DNA of 64,000 bases from Deinococcus seoulensis (GCF_014648115.1 NZ_BMQM01000013.1:1-64000); one strand, 5' to 3'. Positions 20,273-31,650 are shown, counted from the stretch's first letter. The notes: generated by a model from the sequence alone, not told the origin. Numbers and translations are program-made.

Positions 20273-22639
20273 TCAGCGCAGGATGTTGTTCTGGATGGTC
20301 TGGCTGAGGGTGTCGTGGCCTGCGCTGCTCAGGAGGTCGAGGGTCGCGGCGAGCTGGGCGTGGTCGTCCGTGAGTTCGCTGAGGTTGCTCTGGATGAGGC
20401 CGTGGAGTCTGAGGTTGCCGGTGCCTTCGACGAGGTGCAGGGCGCGGCGGTAGCGGTGGGCGGCCTGTTCGTAGTCGCGGGCGAGGTGGGCGTGGACGCC
20501 CCAGGTGTTCCAGGCGGCGGCGCCTCCTTCGAGGTCGTTGGTCTGTTCGGCCAGGGTGACGGTTTCTTCGTAGGCGGCGTTCACGTCGGTGTCGGGGGCG
20601 TGCGTGGCGGTCAGGGAGTACACGTAGTTGGTGAGGACGTGAACGCGTTCGCGGGGGAATGGGCGTGAGGCGTGCAGGACGTCCCTGAAGGCGGCGTGGA
20701 CGGGTTGGCCCTGCCTGACGTTCAGCATGGCGACCAGGGATTCTGCGATGACGGCGTCGCCGGGCAGGCCTTCGCTGCGGAAGCGCAGGCCTGCCTGCCG
20801 GAAGAGGGTTCTGGCTTCGGCGTCCCGCGCTTCGCGCAGGGCGAGCATGCCGCGCAGGTGAACGGTGCGGGCTTCGGGTGGGGCGCCGGTGTGGTCGAGG
20901 GTGTCCAGCAGTTCGCGCAGGATGTTCAGGTGGCCGAGTTTCAGGGCGCAGGCGGCGGCCAGGATCTGCCAGGGTCGGGGGCGGTGGGTGGGGGTGGGGT
21001 GGGTGTCGTCCACGGTGCGTTGCGCGGCGGTGGCGTTGCCGGTTCTCAGTTCCGCCCAGCCTCGCAGGAGGTTCACGGCGTCGGTCTGCGGGGCGCTTTC
21101 CAGCGTCCTGGCGGCTCTGGCCGGGTGGCCGCTTTTCATCTGCTGGTCGGCGTGCCAGTGGGCGGCGGCGGCGCATGCGGGGAGGTCGTGCGGTTCCCAG
21201 TAGTGGCGGGCGGCCAGCCAGTGGGGCCAGGCGGTTTCCCTGGGGTGGTGGCGGGCGAGGTGCAGGTGGGTCAGGGTGGTGGTCAGGGGGTGGGCGTTCA
21301 GGAGTTGCCGGGCGGTGGTGGTCAGCACCTGTCCGTCCGGGGTGGTGAGGCCCTCGCGGGTCAGGGTGTGCAGCGTGGCGGCCAGCGTGTCGGGGGTCAG
21401 GTTCAGGGCGGCGCGGGTGGCGGCGAGGTTGGGGGGTTCCTGCGCGGCCAGGGCGATCAGCAGGTGGCGGTGGTCCGGGCCGAGGAGGGTCAGGTGCGCG
21501 TCGAGGGTCTGTTCGGGGGGGGTGCCGTTCAGGTGCGCGGCGAGCAGGGTGGGGTGGCCGCCGGTGGCGGCGTGCGCGCCGGGGTGGGCCTGCAGGTCGT
21601 GTTCGGTCAGGGCGTGCAGGGGCAGGTGGTGGGGGGTGGGCAGCGCGGGGGGCTGGCGGGCGGTGATGGCGAGGGTCGCGCCGGGGTGCTGGCGGGCGGC
21701 GAGGGTCAGGACGGTGCGGGTGGCGTCGTCCATGTCTTCCCAGTCGTCGAGGGCGAGTTTCAGGCGGGTGTCGCGCAGGAGGTTCAAGGCGTCGGCGGCA
21801 CTGCTCAGGGGGTGGGCGCTGAGGGGTTGCAGGGTGGCCAGGGGCGGGCCGCTGCGGGCGGGCAGGACGCGCCAGCCGTGCCCGGCGAGGTGGTCGAGCA
21901 GGGCGGTCTTGCCGAGGCCCGGAGGGCTGCTGATCCAGGCGATCTGTCCGGGTGGCAGGGCGGCCAGGGCGGCGAGTTCGGCGGCGCGGCCGATCAGGGG
22001 GGTGGCAGGCAGCGTGGGGGCGGGTGCGGGGAGGGTGAGGGCCAGTTCGCTGGCGTCGCGGCGCAGCGTGAGGGTCAGTGGGTGGTCGGTGTGGCCCAGG
22101 ATCTGCCAGAGGCGCAGGAGGTCCTCGGGGTCGCAGGGGGGGGCGCCGGGCACGTGGTAGGCGTGGGTGGCGTGCGCGTGCGCCTGGGGATGTTCGCCGT
22201 GGGCGTGGTGGTGTTCGGCCTGGGTCAGGTGCGCGGCGCGGGCTTCGCGGGCCAGGGTTTCGCGGGTGTCGAGCAACCACTCCTCGAGGTCGGGGTTCAG
22301 GGTGATGTTCAGGCCGTCGAGGAACGCGCCGTGGTACAGGGCCAGGGCGTCGGCGGGGCGGGCGGCGAGGCAGTGGTCACGGAAGGCCTGGGCGTCGCTG
22401 GGGATCAGGGCCTCGACGCGGCCCCCCTGTTCGAGGACCGCGCCGGGCAGGGCGCGCAGGCGAATGAGGTTCTGCGCCAGTGAGTTCATGGGGTTGGCTG
22501 CGTCCGGCCAGAACAGGCTGGCAAGGCGGCGGCGGGGTTGCGGGCCTTCGAGGCACAGGTACGCCAGCAGCAGCAGTGGCTTCTCACGGCGGTACGTGAC
22601 GCCCTCGACCGCCGCTCCACCGAGTGTGAGAAGTTTCAT
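20273..22639 (-). CDS. BTAD/AAA/TPR transcriptional regulator, copy 1
   Basis: This is a 788-residue regulator of the SARP/AfsR-like architecture. The N-terminal winged helix-turn-helix (about 1-85) has [30 protein letters not shown] bacterial transcriptional activation (BTAD) helical domain follows (about 95-230). A P-loop ATPase follows, with Walker [16 protein letters not shown] (about 257) and Walker [15 protein letters not shown]. The C-terminal half is TPR-like (about 480-788). The ATG at 22639 lies 5 nt after TACAAT. It is paralogous over its length to 24486-26912, and the two flank an exported subtilase. The likely role is nucleotide-dependent activation of target genes; the signal is unknown. 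Confidence 0.82.
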   Translation of the reverse strand: MKLLTLGGAAVEGVTYRREKPLLLLAYLCLEGPQPRRRLASLFWPDAANPMNSLAQNLIRLRALPGAVLEQGGRVEALIPSDAQAFRDHCLAARPADALALYHGAFLDGLNITLNPDLEEWLLDTRETLAREARAAHLTQAEHHHAHGEHPQAHAHATHAYHVPGAPPCDPEDLLRLWQILGHTDHPLTLTLRRDASELALTLPAPAPTLPATPLIGRAAELAALAALPPGQIAWISSPPGLGKTALLDHLAGHGWRVLPARSGPPLATLQPLSAHPLSSAADALNLLRDTRLKLALDDWEDMDDATRTVLTLAARQHPGATLAITARQPPALPTPHHLPLHALTEHDLQAHPGAHAATGGHPTLLAAHLNGTPPEQTLDAHLTLLGPDHRHLLIALAAQEPPNLAATRAALNLTPDTLAATLHTLTREGLTTPDGQVLTTTARQLLNAHPLTTTLTHLHLARHHPRETAWPHWLAARHYWEPHDLPACAAAAHWHADQQMKSGHPARAARTLESAPQTDAVNLLRGWAELRTGNATAAQRTVDDTHPTPTHRPRPWQILAAACALKLGHLNILRELLDTLDHTGAPPEARTVHLRGMLALREARDAEARTLFRQAGLRFRSEGLPGDAVIAESLVAMLNVRQGQPVHAAFRDVLHASRPFPRERVHVLTNYVYSLTATHAPDTDVNAAYEETVTLAEQTNDLEGGAAAWNTWGVHAHLARDYEQAAHRYRRALHLVEGTGNLRLHGLIQSNLSELTDDHAQLAATLDLLSSAGHDTLSQTIQNNILR

Positions 22640-22644
22640 AGAGC

Positions 22645-22690
22645 ATTGTAGAGATACACCCGGTAGGGTGGTCAAGCGGTTATGACCACC
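22645..22690 (-). promoter_or_regulatory. promoter and operator-like palindrome of BTAD regulator 1
   Basis: On the minus strand, TTGACC (22675-22670) and TACAAT (22650-22645) are 19 bp apart. A perfect 8-bp inverted repeat, GGTGGTCA / TGACCACC (22667-22674 and 22683-22690), covers the -35 box, as for an autoregulatory or activator site. Confidence 0.5.
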
Positions 22691-22720
22691 TGCCCAGGTG
22701 GCGGGTCACGGGGGGCATGG

Positions 22721-22731
22721 CGGAATCCGTA
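22721..22731 (-). mobile_element. MITE-like element remnant (11 bp)
   Basis: CGGAATCCGTA is the terminal sequence of the MITE-like family and abuts the stop codon (TCA at 22732-22734) of the subtilase gene. The rest of the element is gone. Confidence 0.5.
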
Positions 22732-24426
22732 TCAGGGGCAGGCGTTCACGACGCTGGCCGCGATGGGCGCCTGTCCGGGCGTGGTGATCAGCGGCAGCAG
22801 GGGCACGCCGGGCTGGCAGCTCATCCAGTTTGCCAGCACGCCACTCACGACCGGCGCGGCGAAGCTGGTGCCGAAGTACGGGTAAGCGCCCAGCCAGAAT
22901 TCGCCCGGGGCCTGCACGCTGGGCGGTTCGGTCAGCACGCCGGGGTTCCCCACTCCCCGGTTGTACGTGGCCAGTTGCTGCCCCGCGATGTCCCACCCGG
23001 CCACGCTGAGCAGCATGGTGGGCCGCAGACTGCGGGACGCGAGGTTGACCGCCGGACCGAAATCGAACGCGCGGGTCCAGTCGGCAGGGTAATGGTTGCA
23101 GCGGTCCCCGGCGACCAGCCCGGCGCAGTCGTCGCGGTTGCCGTAACTGGCGGCGGTCGGCACGCCCAGCGCGGCCACCTCGCGCAGTGCGAGTTCCAGG
23201 CCGCGCGTGGGGTTCGGGCCGCCCACGCTGAGGTTCACGACGTGCCGCCCGCCGCGCCGGGCCTCGGCCGCAACGGCGCACAGGGCCTGCACGGTCTTCA
23301 GGGTGGAACAGGTGCCGTCCTTGTCGCACACCTGCCGGTACTGCACGGCCGCGCCGGGTGCGACCGCCTGCGCGATCTCGCCGATGGCCCGGCCGTGGTG
23401 GGGGCGATCCGTGAAGGGCACGTTGTAATACTGGCCGCTGTACGTGAAGGTGTCCTCTGTGGCGCTGGCCGTGTCGAGGACGTGGATGGTCACGCCCTTG
23501 CCGCTGCCGCTCTTGAGGTTCAGGAGGCGGCCGAGCACGTCGGCAGGGGGCGTTTTCGCGTAGGGTGGGTCGCCCGGCTGGGGCAGGTTCGGCCAGTTGC
23601 GAGTGCCGCGTCCCTGATTGGGCCAGCCGACGCGCGTGGGGTCGGTCTGCAGGTCACCGGCGAAAATCAGTTCCAGCAGGGTCAGCACCTGCCCCAGCGG
23701 AAGCCCGGCCGTCGGGACGGTGCCTGCCAGCGCCGAGCAGATGGAGTCAGTGGGCGCGGTGGGGGCGCGCGCGGCCGGGTTCAGCAGCTGGGGCAGGTTC
23801 GCGGCTTTCAGGGTGGCCAAGTTCACCAGGGGCGCGCGGGCGGCCAGCGTGGGGGCCGTGACCCGCGCCGCCAGTCCCGGCGTGACGCTCTGGCCCTTCA
23901 CAGGTGCCGTCACGGGAGTCAGGGCGGGGGACGGCTGGGCACTCAGGCGTTTCAGGACGGTCTGAACCTCTGCCGGGCAGCTTTTCGCGCATGTCTCAGA
24001 CAGGGTCTGGAGGCGCCGGGTGTACTCGGCCTGCACGGTCTTTGCTGCGTCGGGACGGACATAGATCAGGGCGTCGGTGCCGGGCGGCACGGTCAGGACG
24101 TTCAATCTGAGGTTCTGCGGGGCGCCGCGCAGGGTCAGGGTCTGCGGCCCCCCGGCGGCGGCCTTCGGCACCTGGAAGGCCAGCCAGCCGCTGGCCGGGT
24201 CGAGGCGGTACCCGGTCGCCTGTCCACCCACATTCAGGTTGCCTTCCGGAGCCACGCCCTTCAGCCCGAAGATCCAGGCGGTCTCGCCGGGCGCGGCGGC
24301 GGCCGGATAGACCCCGGCTGTGCGGACAGCGGTGACGGCTGTCGCGCCAGACTGGGCCTGCGCAGCTCCCAGTAACAGCAGGGGCAGAAAAGCAGTCAGA
24401 CGGATGCGGCGTGCGGATCGAATCAT
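22732..24426 (-). CDS. exported S8 (subtilisin-like) serine protease
   Basis: This is a 564-residue subtilase. A signal peptide is present (RLTAFLPLLLLGAAQAQ). Residues about 27-290 lack a recognisable I9 propeptide and instead include a beta-sandwich-like part and an Ala/Leu-rich region. The catalytic triad is Asp in VTIHVLDTASA (about 315), His in DRPHHGRAIGEIA (about 343) and Ser in GTSFAAPVVSG (about 525), with the oxyanion Asn in ASYGNRDD. Several Cys pairs suggest disulfides. The gene lies 59 nt after one BTAD regulator gene and ends 92 nt before the next, all on one strand. The start at 24426 is where the signal peptide begins. Confidence 0.88.
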   Translation of the reverse strand: MIRSARRIRLTAFLPLLLLGAAQAQSGATAVTAVRTAGVYPAAAAPGETAWIFGLKGVAPEGNLNVGGQATGYRLDPASGWLAFQVPKAAAGGPQTLTLRGAPQNLRLNVLTVPPGTDALIYVRPDAAKTVQAEYTRRLQTLSETCAKSCPAEVQTVLKRLSAQPSPALTPVTAPVKGQSVTPGLAARVTAPTLAARAPLVNLATLKAANLPQLLNPAARAPTAPTDSICSALAGTVPTAGLPLGQVLTLLELIFAGDLQTDPTRVGWPNQGRGTRNWPNLPQPGDPPYAKTPPADVLGRLLNLKSGSGKGVTIHVLDTASATEDTFTYSGQYYNVPFTDRPHHGRAIGEIAQAVAPGAAVQYRQVCDKDGTCSTLKTVQALCAVAAEARRGGRHVVNLSVGGPNPTRGLELALREVAALGVPTAASYGNRDDCAGLVAGDRCNHYPADWTRAFDFGPAVNLASRSLRPTMLLSVAGWDIAGQQLATYNRGVGNPGVLTEPPSVQAPGEFWLGAYPYFGTSFAAPVVSGVLANWMSCQPGVPLLPLITTPGQAPIAASVVNACP

Positions 24427-24485
24427 GGGTGTCCCTCCGGGGGGCAGCATGTCAGGTGGGTCGTGACCAGGGCATGATCAGGAAT

Positions 24486-26912
24486 TCATGGTGTCTGGGG
24501 CTGGGCGTTGCGGCGAATCTGAGCGACCAGTTCCTGCTGCCCGGCGCTGGCCAGCAGGGTCAGGGCGTCCTCGAAGGCGCTGAGGTTGCCGTCGATCTCG
24601 CTGAGGTTACTCAGGGCAACGCCCAGCAGGCGGGTGTTCCCAGTGCCGCGCAGCTGGGTGATGGCCGCGCGGTAGTGCGCGGCGGCCTCGGTGTGCTGGC
24701 CGTTCTCGTGGGCGTCCACGCCCCGGTTGATGTGGACGTTCGCCAAACCAAAGGTGTCGCCGGCCTCCTGGAGGGCCTGCATCAGGGCGGGGTACAGCGC
24801 CTCGGCCTGCGGGCGCTGGCCGAGGGTGCCGAGCAGCATCACGTAGTTCATCAGGAGGCGGCTGCGGGCGCTGGGAATCTCGCGGGCGCGGTCCAGCAGC
24901 GGCCCGAAGACGGTGCCGGGGTCCGCCCCGAGGCCCACCTGGGCGCGGGCGACCATGCCCAACTCGGTCAGGTGCGCCTCGTCGTCCCCGTGGAGATTCC
25001 AGAGATCGGCGGCGATCTGGCTGTGGCGGCGGGCAGCGTCCCACTGTTCGCGCATGCGGGCGGCGTGGGCGCGGACGCTGGCGGCGTGGGCCGCGTCGGG
25101 GCCGCTGCCGCTGATCCGGTCGGCCAGCACCACCGCCTCCTCGGCACGCCCGAGGTAGACCAGGGCGACGGCGCGGGCGGCCAGGGCGTCGCTGACCTGC
25201 TGGTCGTGGGGGCTGAGGGTGGTCAGGCGGGTCAGGGCGTCCTGGTAGCGGCCCACGCCGATCAGGGCCCAGGCGTGCGGGACGGCCAGTTCCGGCAGGC
25301 CCGGCAGCGTGTCGAGCAGCTCGGCGGCCTGTCCGGGGTACCCGCGTTTCAGGTGGGCGTGCGCGCGGAGACGGGCGGCGCGGGCGGCGCGGCGTTCGTC
25401 CGCGTCTTCCCACAGGTCGCGGCTGCGGTCGTAGAACGGCCAGGCGTCCTCGTCGGGCAGGGCGCGGGCCAGTTGCAGGTGAATCAGGGCGGCGTGCACG
25501 TGAATCTGCGCCAGGGCGTCGCGGGTGGCGGCGGCGGCGTAGGCGCGGCCCGTCTCGGTGGTCAGGCCCTCGGTGGTCAGGAAGGACAGGATCCGCGCGA
25601 AGTCCTGCGCGCCCAGATTCATGGCGGCGCGGGTGGCGCGCAGGTTCGGTTGGTCCTGAATGGCGAGTGTCAGGAACGTGTCGCGGACGGGGTCCGGGTA
25701 AGAGCGGACGCGCGCCCCGAATTGCAGGTCCAGCGGCTGGCCGCGCAGGGCCGCGCCGACCAGGGTGGGGTGCCCGTCGGTGTGGGCGTGCAGGCCCGGC
25801 CAGGGGGTCAGGTCGCCCGGCTCCAGCGGTCCCAGGTGCAGGTGCAGGTCCACGTCGAAGGGCGGGTGGGTGCGGCCCGTGATCAGCAGGGCCGCGCCGG
25901 GCCGCACCTGCGCGTCCCGGCCCTGCGCGGCGAGGGTCAGGGTGGCCTGCGTGCCGGGGTCGGTGCCTTCCCAGCCGTCCACGGCCACGCGCACCTGGGG
26001 GTCGCGCAGGGCATTCAGGGCGGCGTGGGTGCTGGTGGGCGGCGCGGCGCTCAGGGGGGCCAGCGTGCCGAAGGGCAGGTCGGCGCGGCCCGGCAGGACC
26101 GTCCAGCCGCCGGCGCGGGCCAGGGCGTCGAGCAGCGCGGTCTTGCCCATGCCGGCGTGCCCGGTGATCCAGGCGACCTGTCCGGGCATCAGGGCGCCCA
26201 GCGCGGCCAGTTCGGTTTCCCGCCCGGCGAACGGGGCGGGCGGCGCGACCTGCACGGCGTCCAGGTGCAGGCCCAGCGTGCGGGCCTCGCGTTCCACCTG
26301 CGCGGCCAGCGGGTGTCCGGCCAGGGTCAGCAGGTGGTGCAGGCGCGGGAGTTCCATTTCGTCGGCGGGGGGCGCGCCGGGCAGGGTCAGGGCGCGCGCG
26401 GCGAGGTCCCCGGCGTGCGCGGCGTTCCCGTGCGCGGCGGCCTGCGCGGCCAGGGTGGTCAGGGCGGTGCGGGCGTCGCGGGCGACGGTTTCGCGGGTGT
26501 CGAACACCCATTCTTCGAGGTCCGCGCCGAGCGGGATGGTCAGGCTGTCCAGGAACGGGCCGCGGTACAGGTCGGCGGCTTCCTGCGGGCGGCCGCGGCG
26601 GACGGCCTCGCGCAGGTCGCAGGCGTCGCAGCGCAGCCCCCCGCCGTCCTGGGTGGGCTGCGTGCCGCTGCCGGTCAGGCTGGCCCCGACGCGGGGGCCG
26701 TCCTCGGTGAGGGCGCCGCCCAGGCCGCGCAGGTGAACGAGGTGCTGCGCGAGCGAGTTCATGGGGTTCGCCGCGTCCGGCCAGAACAGGTCCGCGAGGC
26801 GGCGGCGGGGCTGCGGTCCCTCCACGCACAGGAACGCCAGCAGCAGCAGCACCTTCTCGCGGCGGAAGGTGACGCCTTCCACGGACAGGTCCCCGAGCGT
26901 CCGCAGGTTCAT
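24486..26912 (-). CDS. BTAD/AAA/TPR transcriptional regulator, copy 2
   Basis: This 808-residue protein is a paralogue of the regulator at 20273-22639, with near-identical N-terminal segments ([27 protein letters not shown]). The winged helix-turn-helix and BTAD domain are followed by a P-loop with a good Walker A (TGHAGMGKTALLDALA, about 250). The Walker B position reads VRVAVDGWEGTDP, where the second acidic residue is lost, so ATP hydrolysis may be impaired. The C-terminal TPR-like repeats run to the end. The start MNLRTLGDLSVEG follows an AACAAT box by 7 nt; a start two codons upstream (MEG) is also possible. It is probably the first gene of the regulator-protease-regulator run. Confidence 0.82.
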   Translation of the reverse strand: MNLRTLGDLSVEGVTFRREKVLLLLAFLCVEGPQPRRRLADLFWPDAANPMNSLAQHLVHLRGLGGALTEDGPRVGASLTGSGTQPTQDGGGLRCDACDLREAVRRGRPQEAADLYRGPFLDSLTIPLGADLEEWVFDTRETVARDARTALTTLAAQAAAHGNAAHAGDLAARALTLPGAPPADEMELPRLHHLLTLAGHPLAAQVEREARTLGLHLDAVQVAPPAPFAGRETELAALGALMPGQVAWITGHAGMGKTALLDALARAGGWTVLPGRADLPFGTLAPLSAAPPTSTHAALNALRDPQVRVAVDGWEGTDPGTQATLTLAAQGRDAQVRPGAALLITGRTHPPFDVDLHLHLGPLEPGDLTPWPGLHAHTDGHPTLVGAALRGQPLDLQFGARVRSYPDPVRDTFLTLAIQDQPNLRATRAAMNLGAQDFARILSFLTTEGLTTETGRAYAAAATRDALAQIHVHAALIHLQLARALPDEDAWPFYDRSRDLWEDADERRAARAARLRAHAHLKRGYPGQAAELLDTLPGLPELAVPHAWALIGVGRYQDALTRLTTLSPHDQQVSDALAARAVALVYLGRAEEAVVLADRISGSGPDAAHAASVRAHAARMREQWDAARRHSQIAADLWNLHGDDEAHLTELGMVARAQVGLGADPGTVFGPLLDRAREIPSARSRLLMNYVMLLGTLGQRPQAEALYPALMQALQEAGDTFGLANVHINRGVDAHENGQHTEAAAHYRAAITQLRGTGNTRLLGVALSNLSEIDGNLSAFEDALTLLASAGQQELVAQIRRNAQPQTP

Positions 26913-27026
26913 GCCTTCCATTGTTCCGGATAAGCGGCGCCGGGCGCAACGGGGCGGGCCGCAGTTCACGCACCAGCAGCAGGACTTCAAGAGGAGGGGT
27001 TCAGGGGGAATGGTCTATGGTGGGGC

Positions 27027-27686
27027 ATGCCGTCATTCCCTGTGGATATCTCCCGTCAGCTCACGCCCGGCCATCCCACCTGGCCCGGCGACCCGGATTT
27101 CCGCGTGGAACCGCAGGCGCGCATCGCACGGGGCGACAGCGTGAACACCGGCGAGATCCGCACGAGCACGCACACGGGCACCCACGTGGACGCCCCCTGG
27201 CATTACGACGACGCGGGCCGCCGCCTGCACGAGGTGCCGCTGGGCACGTACATCGGCCGGTGCCGCGTGGTGAGCGTGCAGGGCAGCGGTGAGCCGCTGA
27301 CGCTGGAACCCGGCGCCCTGGCGGGCCTGCCGGACACGCTGCCGCCGCGCGTGCTGCTGAACACCGGGCAGCCCGCCCACTGGGAGGAGTTCCCGACGCG
27401 TTTCACGGCGCTCTCCCCTGCCTTCGTGCGGGAGCTCGCGCGGCGTGGCGTGCAACTGATCGGCACGGACGGCCCCAGCGTGGACCCGCTGACCAGCAAG
27501 ACCCTGGACGGGCATCACGCCTGCCGGGAGACGGGGTTGCTGATCCTGGAGGGCCTGAACCTGAGTGGCGTGCCGGACGGCGAGTACGACCTGATGTGCC
27601 TGCCGCTGCCACTGGCCGAGATGGACGGCGCCCCGGCGCGGGCGGTGCTGCTGCCCGCCGGAACGCTGGACGGCCTGAACGGCTGA
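27027..27686 (+). CDS. kynB: kynurenine formamidase (cyclase family)
   Basis: This is a 219-residue metal-dependent cyclase-family hydrolase. The signature STHTGTHVDAPWHYDD (about 45-60) supplies the HxGTHxDxPxH metal ligands. The family context LTPGHPTWPGDP at the start and LIGTDGPSVDPLTSKTLDGHHA near 150-170 match KynB, which converts N-formylkynurenine to kynurenine in tryptophan breakdown. Length fits (about 210). TATGGT (27016-27021) lies 5 nt before the ATG. No other kynurenine genes are adjacent, though a pterin dehydratase used in phenylalanine hydroxylation lies 0.8 kb downstream on the other strand. Another cyclase substrate cannot be excluded. Confidence 0.8.
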   Translation: MPSFPVDISRQLTPGHPTWPGDPDFRVEPQARIARGDSVNTGEIRTSTHTGTHVDAPWHYDDAGRRLHEVPLGTYIGRCRVVSVQGSGEPLTLEPGALAGLPDTLPPRVLLNTGQPAHWEEFPTRFTALSPAFVRELARRGVQLIGTDGPSVDPLTSKTLDGHHACRETGLLILEGLNLSGVPDGEYDLMCLPLPLAEMDGAPARAVLLPAGTLDGLNG

Positions 27687-27705
27687 GCGGACAGGCGCGC
27701 AGGCT

Positions 27706-28194
27706 TCAGCGGCCCAGGACGGCGTCGCTGAAGCCGAAGCGGGCGCTCACGGTTTCCGGCGCGCGTTTGGGCCGGCCCGAGTGGGGGTCCACCCATACCC
27801 ACTCGGTCTGGCATTCGGCGAGGCGCACGCCGCCTTCCGGGTCGCCGGGGTTCACGCGGTCCAGGGCGTAGGCGCGGACGCTGCGCACCCCGGCGTGCAG
27901 GGTCAGGGCCGTGCGGACCCGCACGAGGTCGCCCAGCATGGCCGGGCGGTGGTACGTGATGATGTGCTGGCGCGCGACCGGCACGGCGCCCAGGGCGCTC
28001 AGGGCGTCGGTGCCCATGCCCAGGCGCAGGGCGTGCTCGCGGGCCACCTGCTCGCACCACGCGAGGTACACGGTGTTGTTCACGTGGTGCAGGTCGTCGA
28101 GGTCATGCTCGTGGACGTGCAGGGTCAGTTCGTGGCGGCGCTGGGGCAGCAGGCTGTCCCACAGGACGTCCGCGTCGGGAATGCGGAGTTTCAA
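27706..28194 (-). CDS. 4HBT-fold acyl-CoA thioesterase
   Basis: This is a 162-residue hot-dog fold protein. The segment LHVHEHDLDDLHHVNNTVYL with WCEQVAREHALRLG matches the thioesterase/acyl-ACP thioesterase-like group, in which the D-D-L-x-H-V-N-N turn holds the active-site Asp/Asn. It probably cleaves acyl-CoA or acyl-ACP. The ATG overlaps the stop of the upstream pterin dehydratase gene (4 nt), so the two form an operon. It converges with kynB with a gap of only 19 nt. Confidence 0.8.
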   Translation of the reverse strand: MKLRIPDADVLWDSLLPQRRHELTLHVHEHDLDDLHHVNNTVYLAWCEQVAREHALRLGMGTDALSALGAVPVARQHIITYHRPAMLGDLVRVRTALTLHAGVRSVRAYALDRVNPGDPEGGVRLAECQTEWVWVDPHSGRPKRAPETVSARFGFSDAVLGR

Positions 28195-28523
28195 TCCTGG
28201 CCTGCCTGCGCCGGGGCGGGCAGCAGGGTGTCCACGGCGTGCGCGCCGTCGATGTCGGCCTGGGTGACGCCGCCCGCGTCATGCGTGAAGAAGTTGACGC
28301 GCACCTTGCGGAAGTAGATGTGCAGGTCCGGGTGGTGGCCGCGTTCCTCGGCCTGCGCGGCGACCCGCGTGGCGAAGTCCACGCCCTGCTGGTACGTGCC
28401 GAACTCGAATTCGCGGAACAGTTTGCCGTCGTCGCCGTACCAGCCGTCGGGTTTCAGGTCCTGCACGTCCCCGTCCGTCAGTTTGCGGGCGGGGTCGTAG
28501 TTCATGCGGGGATCGTAGGCCAT
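28191..28523 (-). CDS. 4a-hydroxytetrahydrobiopterin dehydratase
   Basis: This is a 110-residue PCD/DCoH protein that regenerates quinonoid dihydrobiopterin after aromatic amino acid hydroxylation (PhhB). The family features are FREFEFGTYQQGVDFATRVA, the catalytic GHHPDLHIYF segment and VNFFTHDAGGVTQADI with the conserved T-H-D. The ATG at 28523 (MAYDPRMNYD) is chosen because TACCAT ends 7 nt upstream; the frame is open further but without a start context. It is co-transcribed with the thioesterase. Confidence 0.88.
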   Translation of the reverse strand: MAYDPRMNYDPARKLTDGDVQDLKPDGWYGDDGKLFREFEFGTYQQGVDFATRVAAQAEERGHHPDLHIYFRKVRVNFFTHDAGGVTQADIDGAHAVDTLLPAPAQAGQD

Positions 28524-28652
28524 GCCCTGCATGGTAGGCGGCGCGGGTGGCCCAGGCGGGCAATCCGGGACACGGTTCAGCGGAAACAGGCCTGCTGGCC
28601 GGACCTGACCGCCCGGATAGACTCGCTGCACGGTGAGTTTCTTCACATCGAA

Positions 28653-28668
28653 ATGAAGGTTCCTTCAT
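28653..28668. promoter_or_regulatory. operator-like palindrome before the 42-aa small protein gene
   Basis: ATGAAGG-TT-CCTTCAT is a perfect 7-bp inverted repeat. A further CTTCA at 28641-28645 makes three spaced CTTCA/TGAAG half-sites. TACAGT (28670-28675) follows directly and may be the -10 box; no -35 consensus is seen, which suggests an activator or repressor site. Confidence 0.5.
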
Positions 28669-28710
28669 GTACAGTCAGAGTCAGTTCAGTTTCAACCCAG
28701 GAGGAGCCCC

Positions 28711-28839
28711 ATGACTGCATTGCTGCGCCGTCTGTTTTTCCGTTCTACCCCCCCCGCACCCCTGGCAGCCCCGGCCCCTCAAGCCCGCCCCGTGATCACT
28801 GAACTGGACCTGCTGCGCGCCCTCGGCTGCGACGAGTAA
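28711..28839 (+). CDS. 42-aa small protein
   Basis: This short gene has strong signals: GGAGGAG 4-10 nt before the ATG, and an upstream palindrome with a plausible -10 box. The product begins MTALLRRLFFRS (short amphipathic, basic), continues through a Pro/Ala-rich linker and ends VITELDLLRALGCDE. The C-terminal TELDLLRALGC stretch looks like a protein-binding helix and could be the conserved part. The function is unknown. The TAA stop is also the target duplication of MITE copy C. The leader is about 30 nt, unlike the leaderless neighbours. Confidence 0.6.
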   Translation: MTALLRRLFFRSTPPAPLAAPAPQARPVITELDLLRALGCDE

Positions 28840-28972
28840 AACGGATTCCGTTTGTTTCGTTAACAGATCGGAACACCACCGATCTGTTAACTCCACGTCC
28901 GGAACCAGCTTCGACTCCTACTCGCTCCGCTCGGATTGAACGGCTTTATAAGCCATTCAATCGGAGTCCGTA
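28840..28972 (+). mobile_element. MITE-like element, copy C (TAA duplication)
   Basis: This is a 133-bp complete element flanked by TAA at 28837-28839 (stop codon of the small protein gene) and 28973-28975. It has two internal hairpins: GTTAACAGATCGG / CCGATCTGTTAAC and ATTGAACGGCTT / AAGCCATTCAAT. The core ACTCCACGTCCGGAACC lies between them. It has no coding capacity. Confidence 0.85.
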
Positions 28973-29096
28973 TAAAACAGATTCCCCTGCCCCTTGCGCC
29001 CGGTCATTCCGGGCGTTTTCGCTGCGCCGCGCCCGCCTCTCCCCTGCCACGTCTCCGTTTGTGCCGCCGCCGCTGTCGGGTGGGGCGCGCCGCCGC

Positions 29097-29102
29097 TATG
29101 CT
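29097..29102 (+). promoter_or_regulatory. -10 box of mutS (leaderless layout)
   Basis: TATGCT lies 7 nt before the ATG at 29110. No RDRM-like palindrome was seen between the upstream MITE and this box. Confidence 0.55.
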
Positions 29103-29109
29103 GCGCGGG

Positions 29110-31646
<2,537 letters not shown>

Positions 31647-31650
<4 letters not shown>

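Noticed and set aside
24607..26973. 788-codon frame overlapping the second BTAD regulator gene on the same strand
   Set aside because: The Arg/Pro/Gly-only composition marks it as a shadow of the regulator gene, whose motifs are intact.
28840..29109. RDRM upstream of mutS
   Set aside because: mutS is a plausible member of the radiation regulon, but no TTATG-N7-CATAA-like palindrome is present between the MITE and the start.
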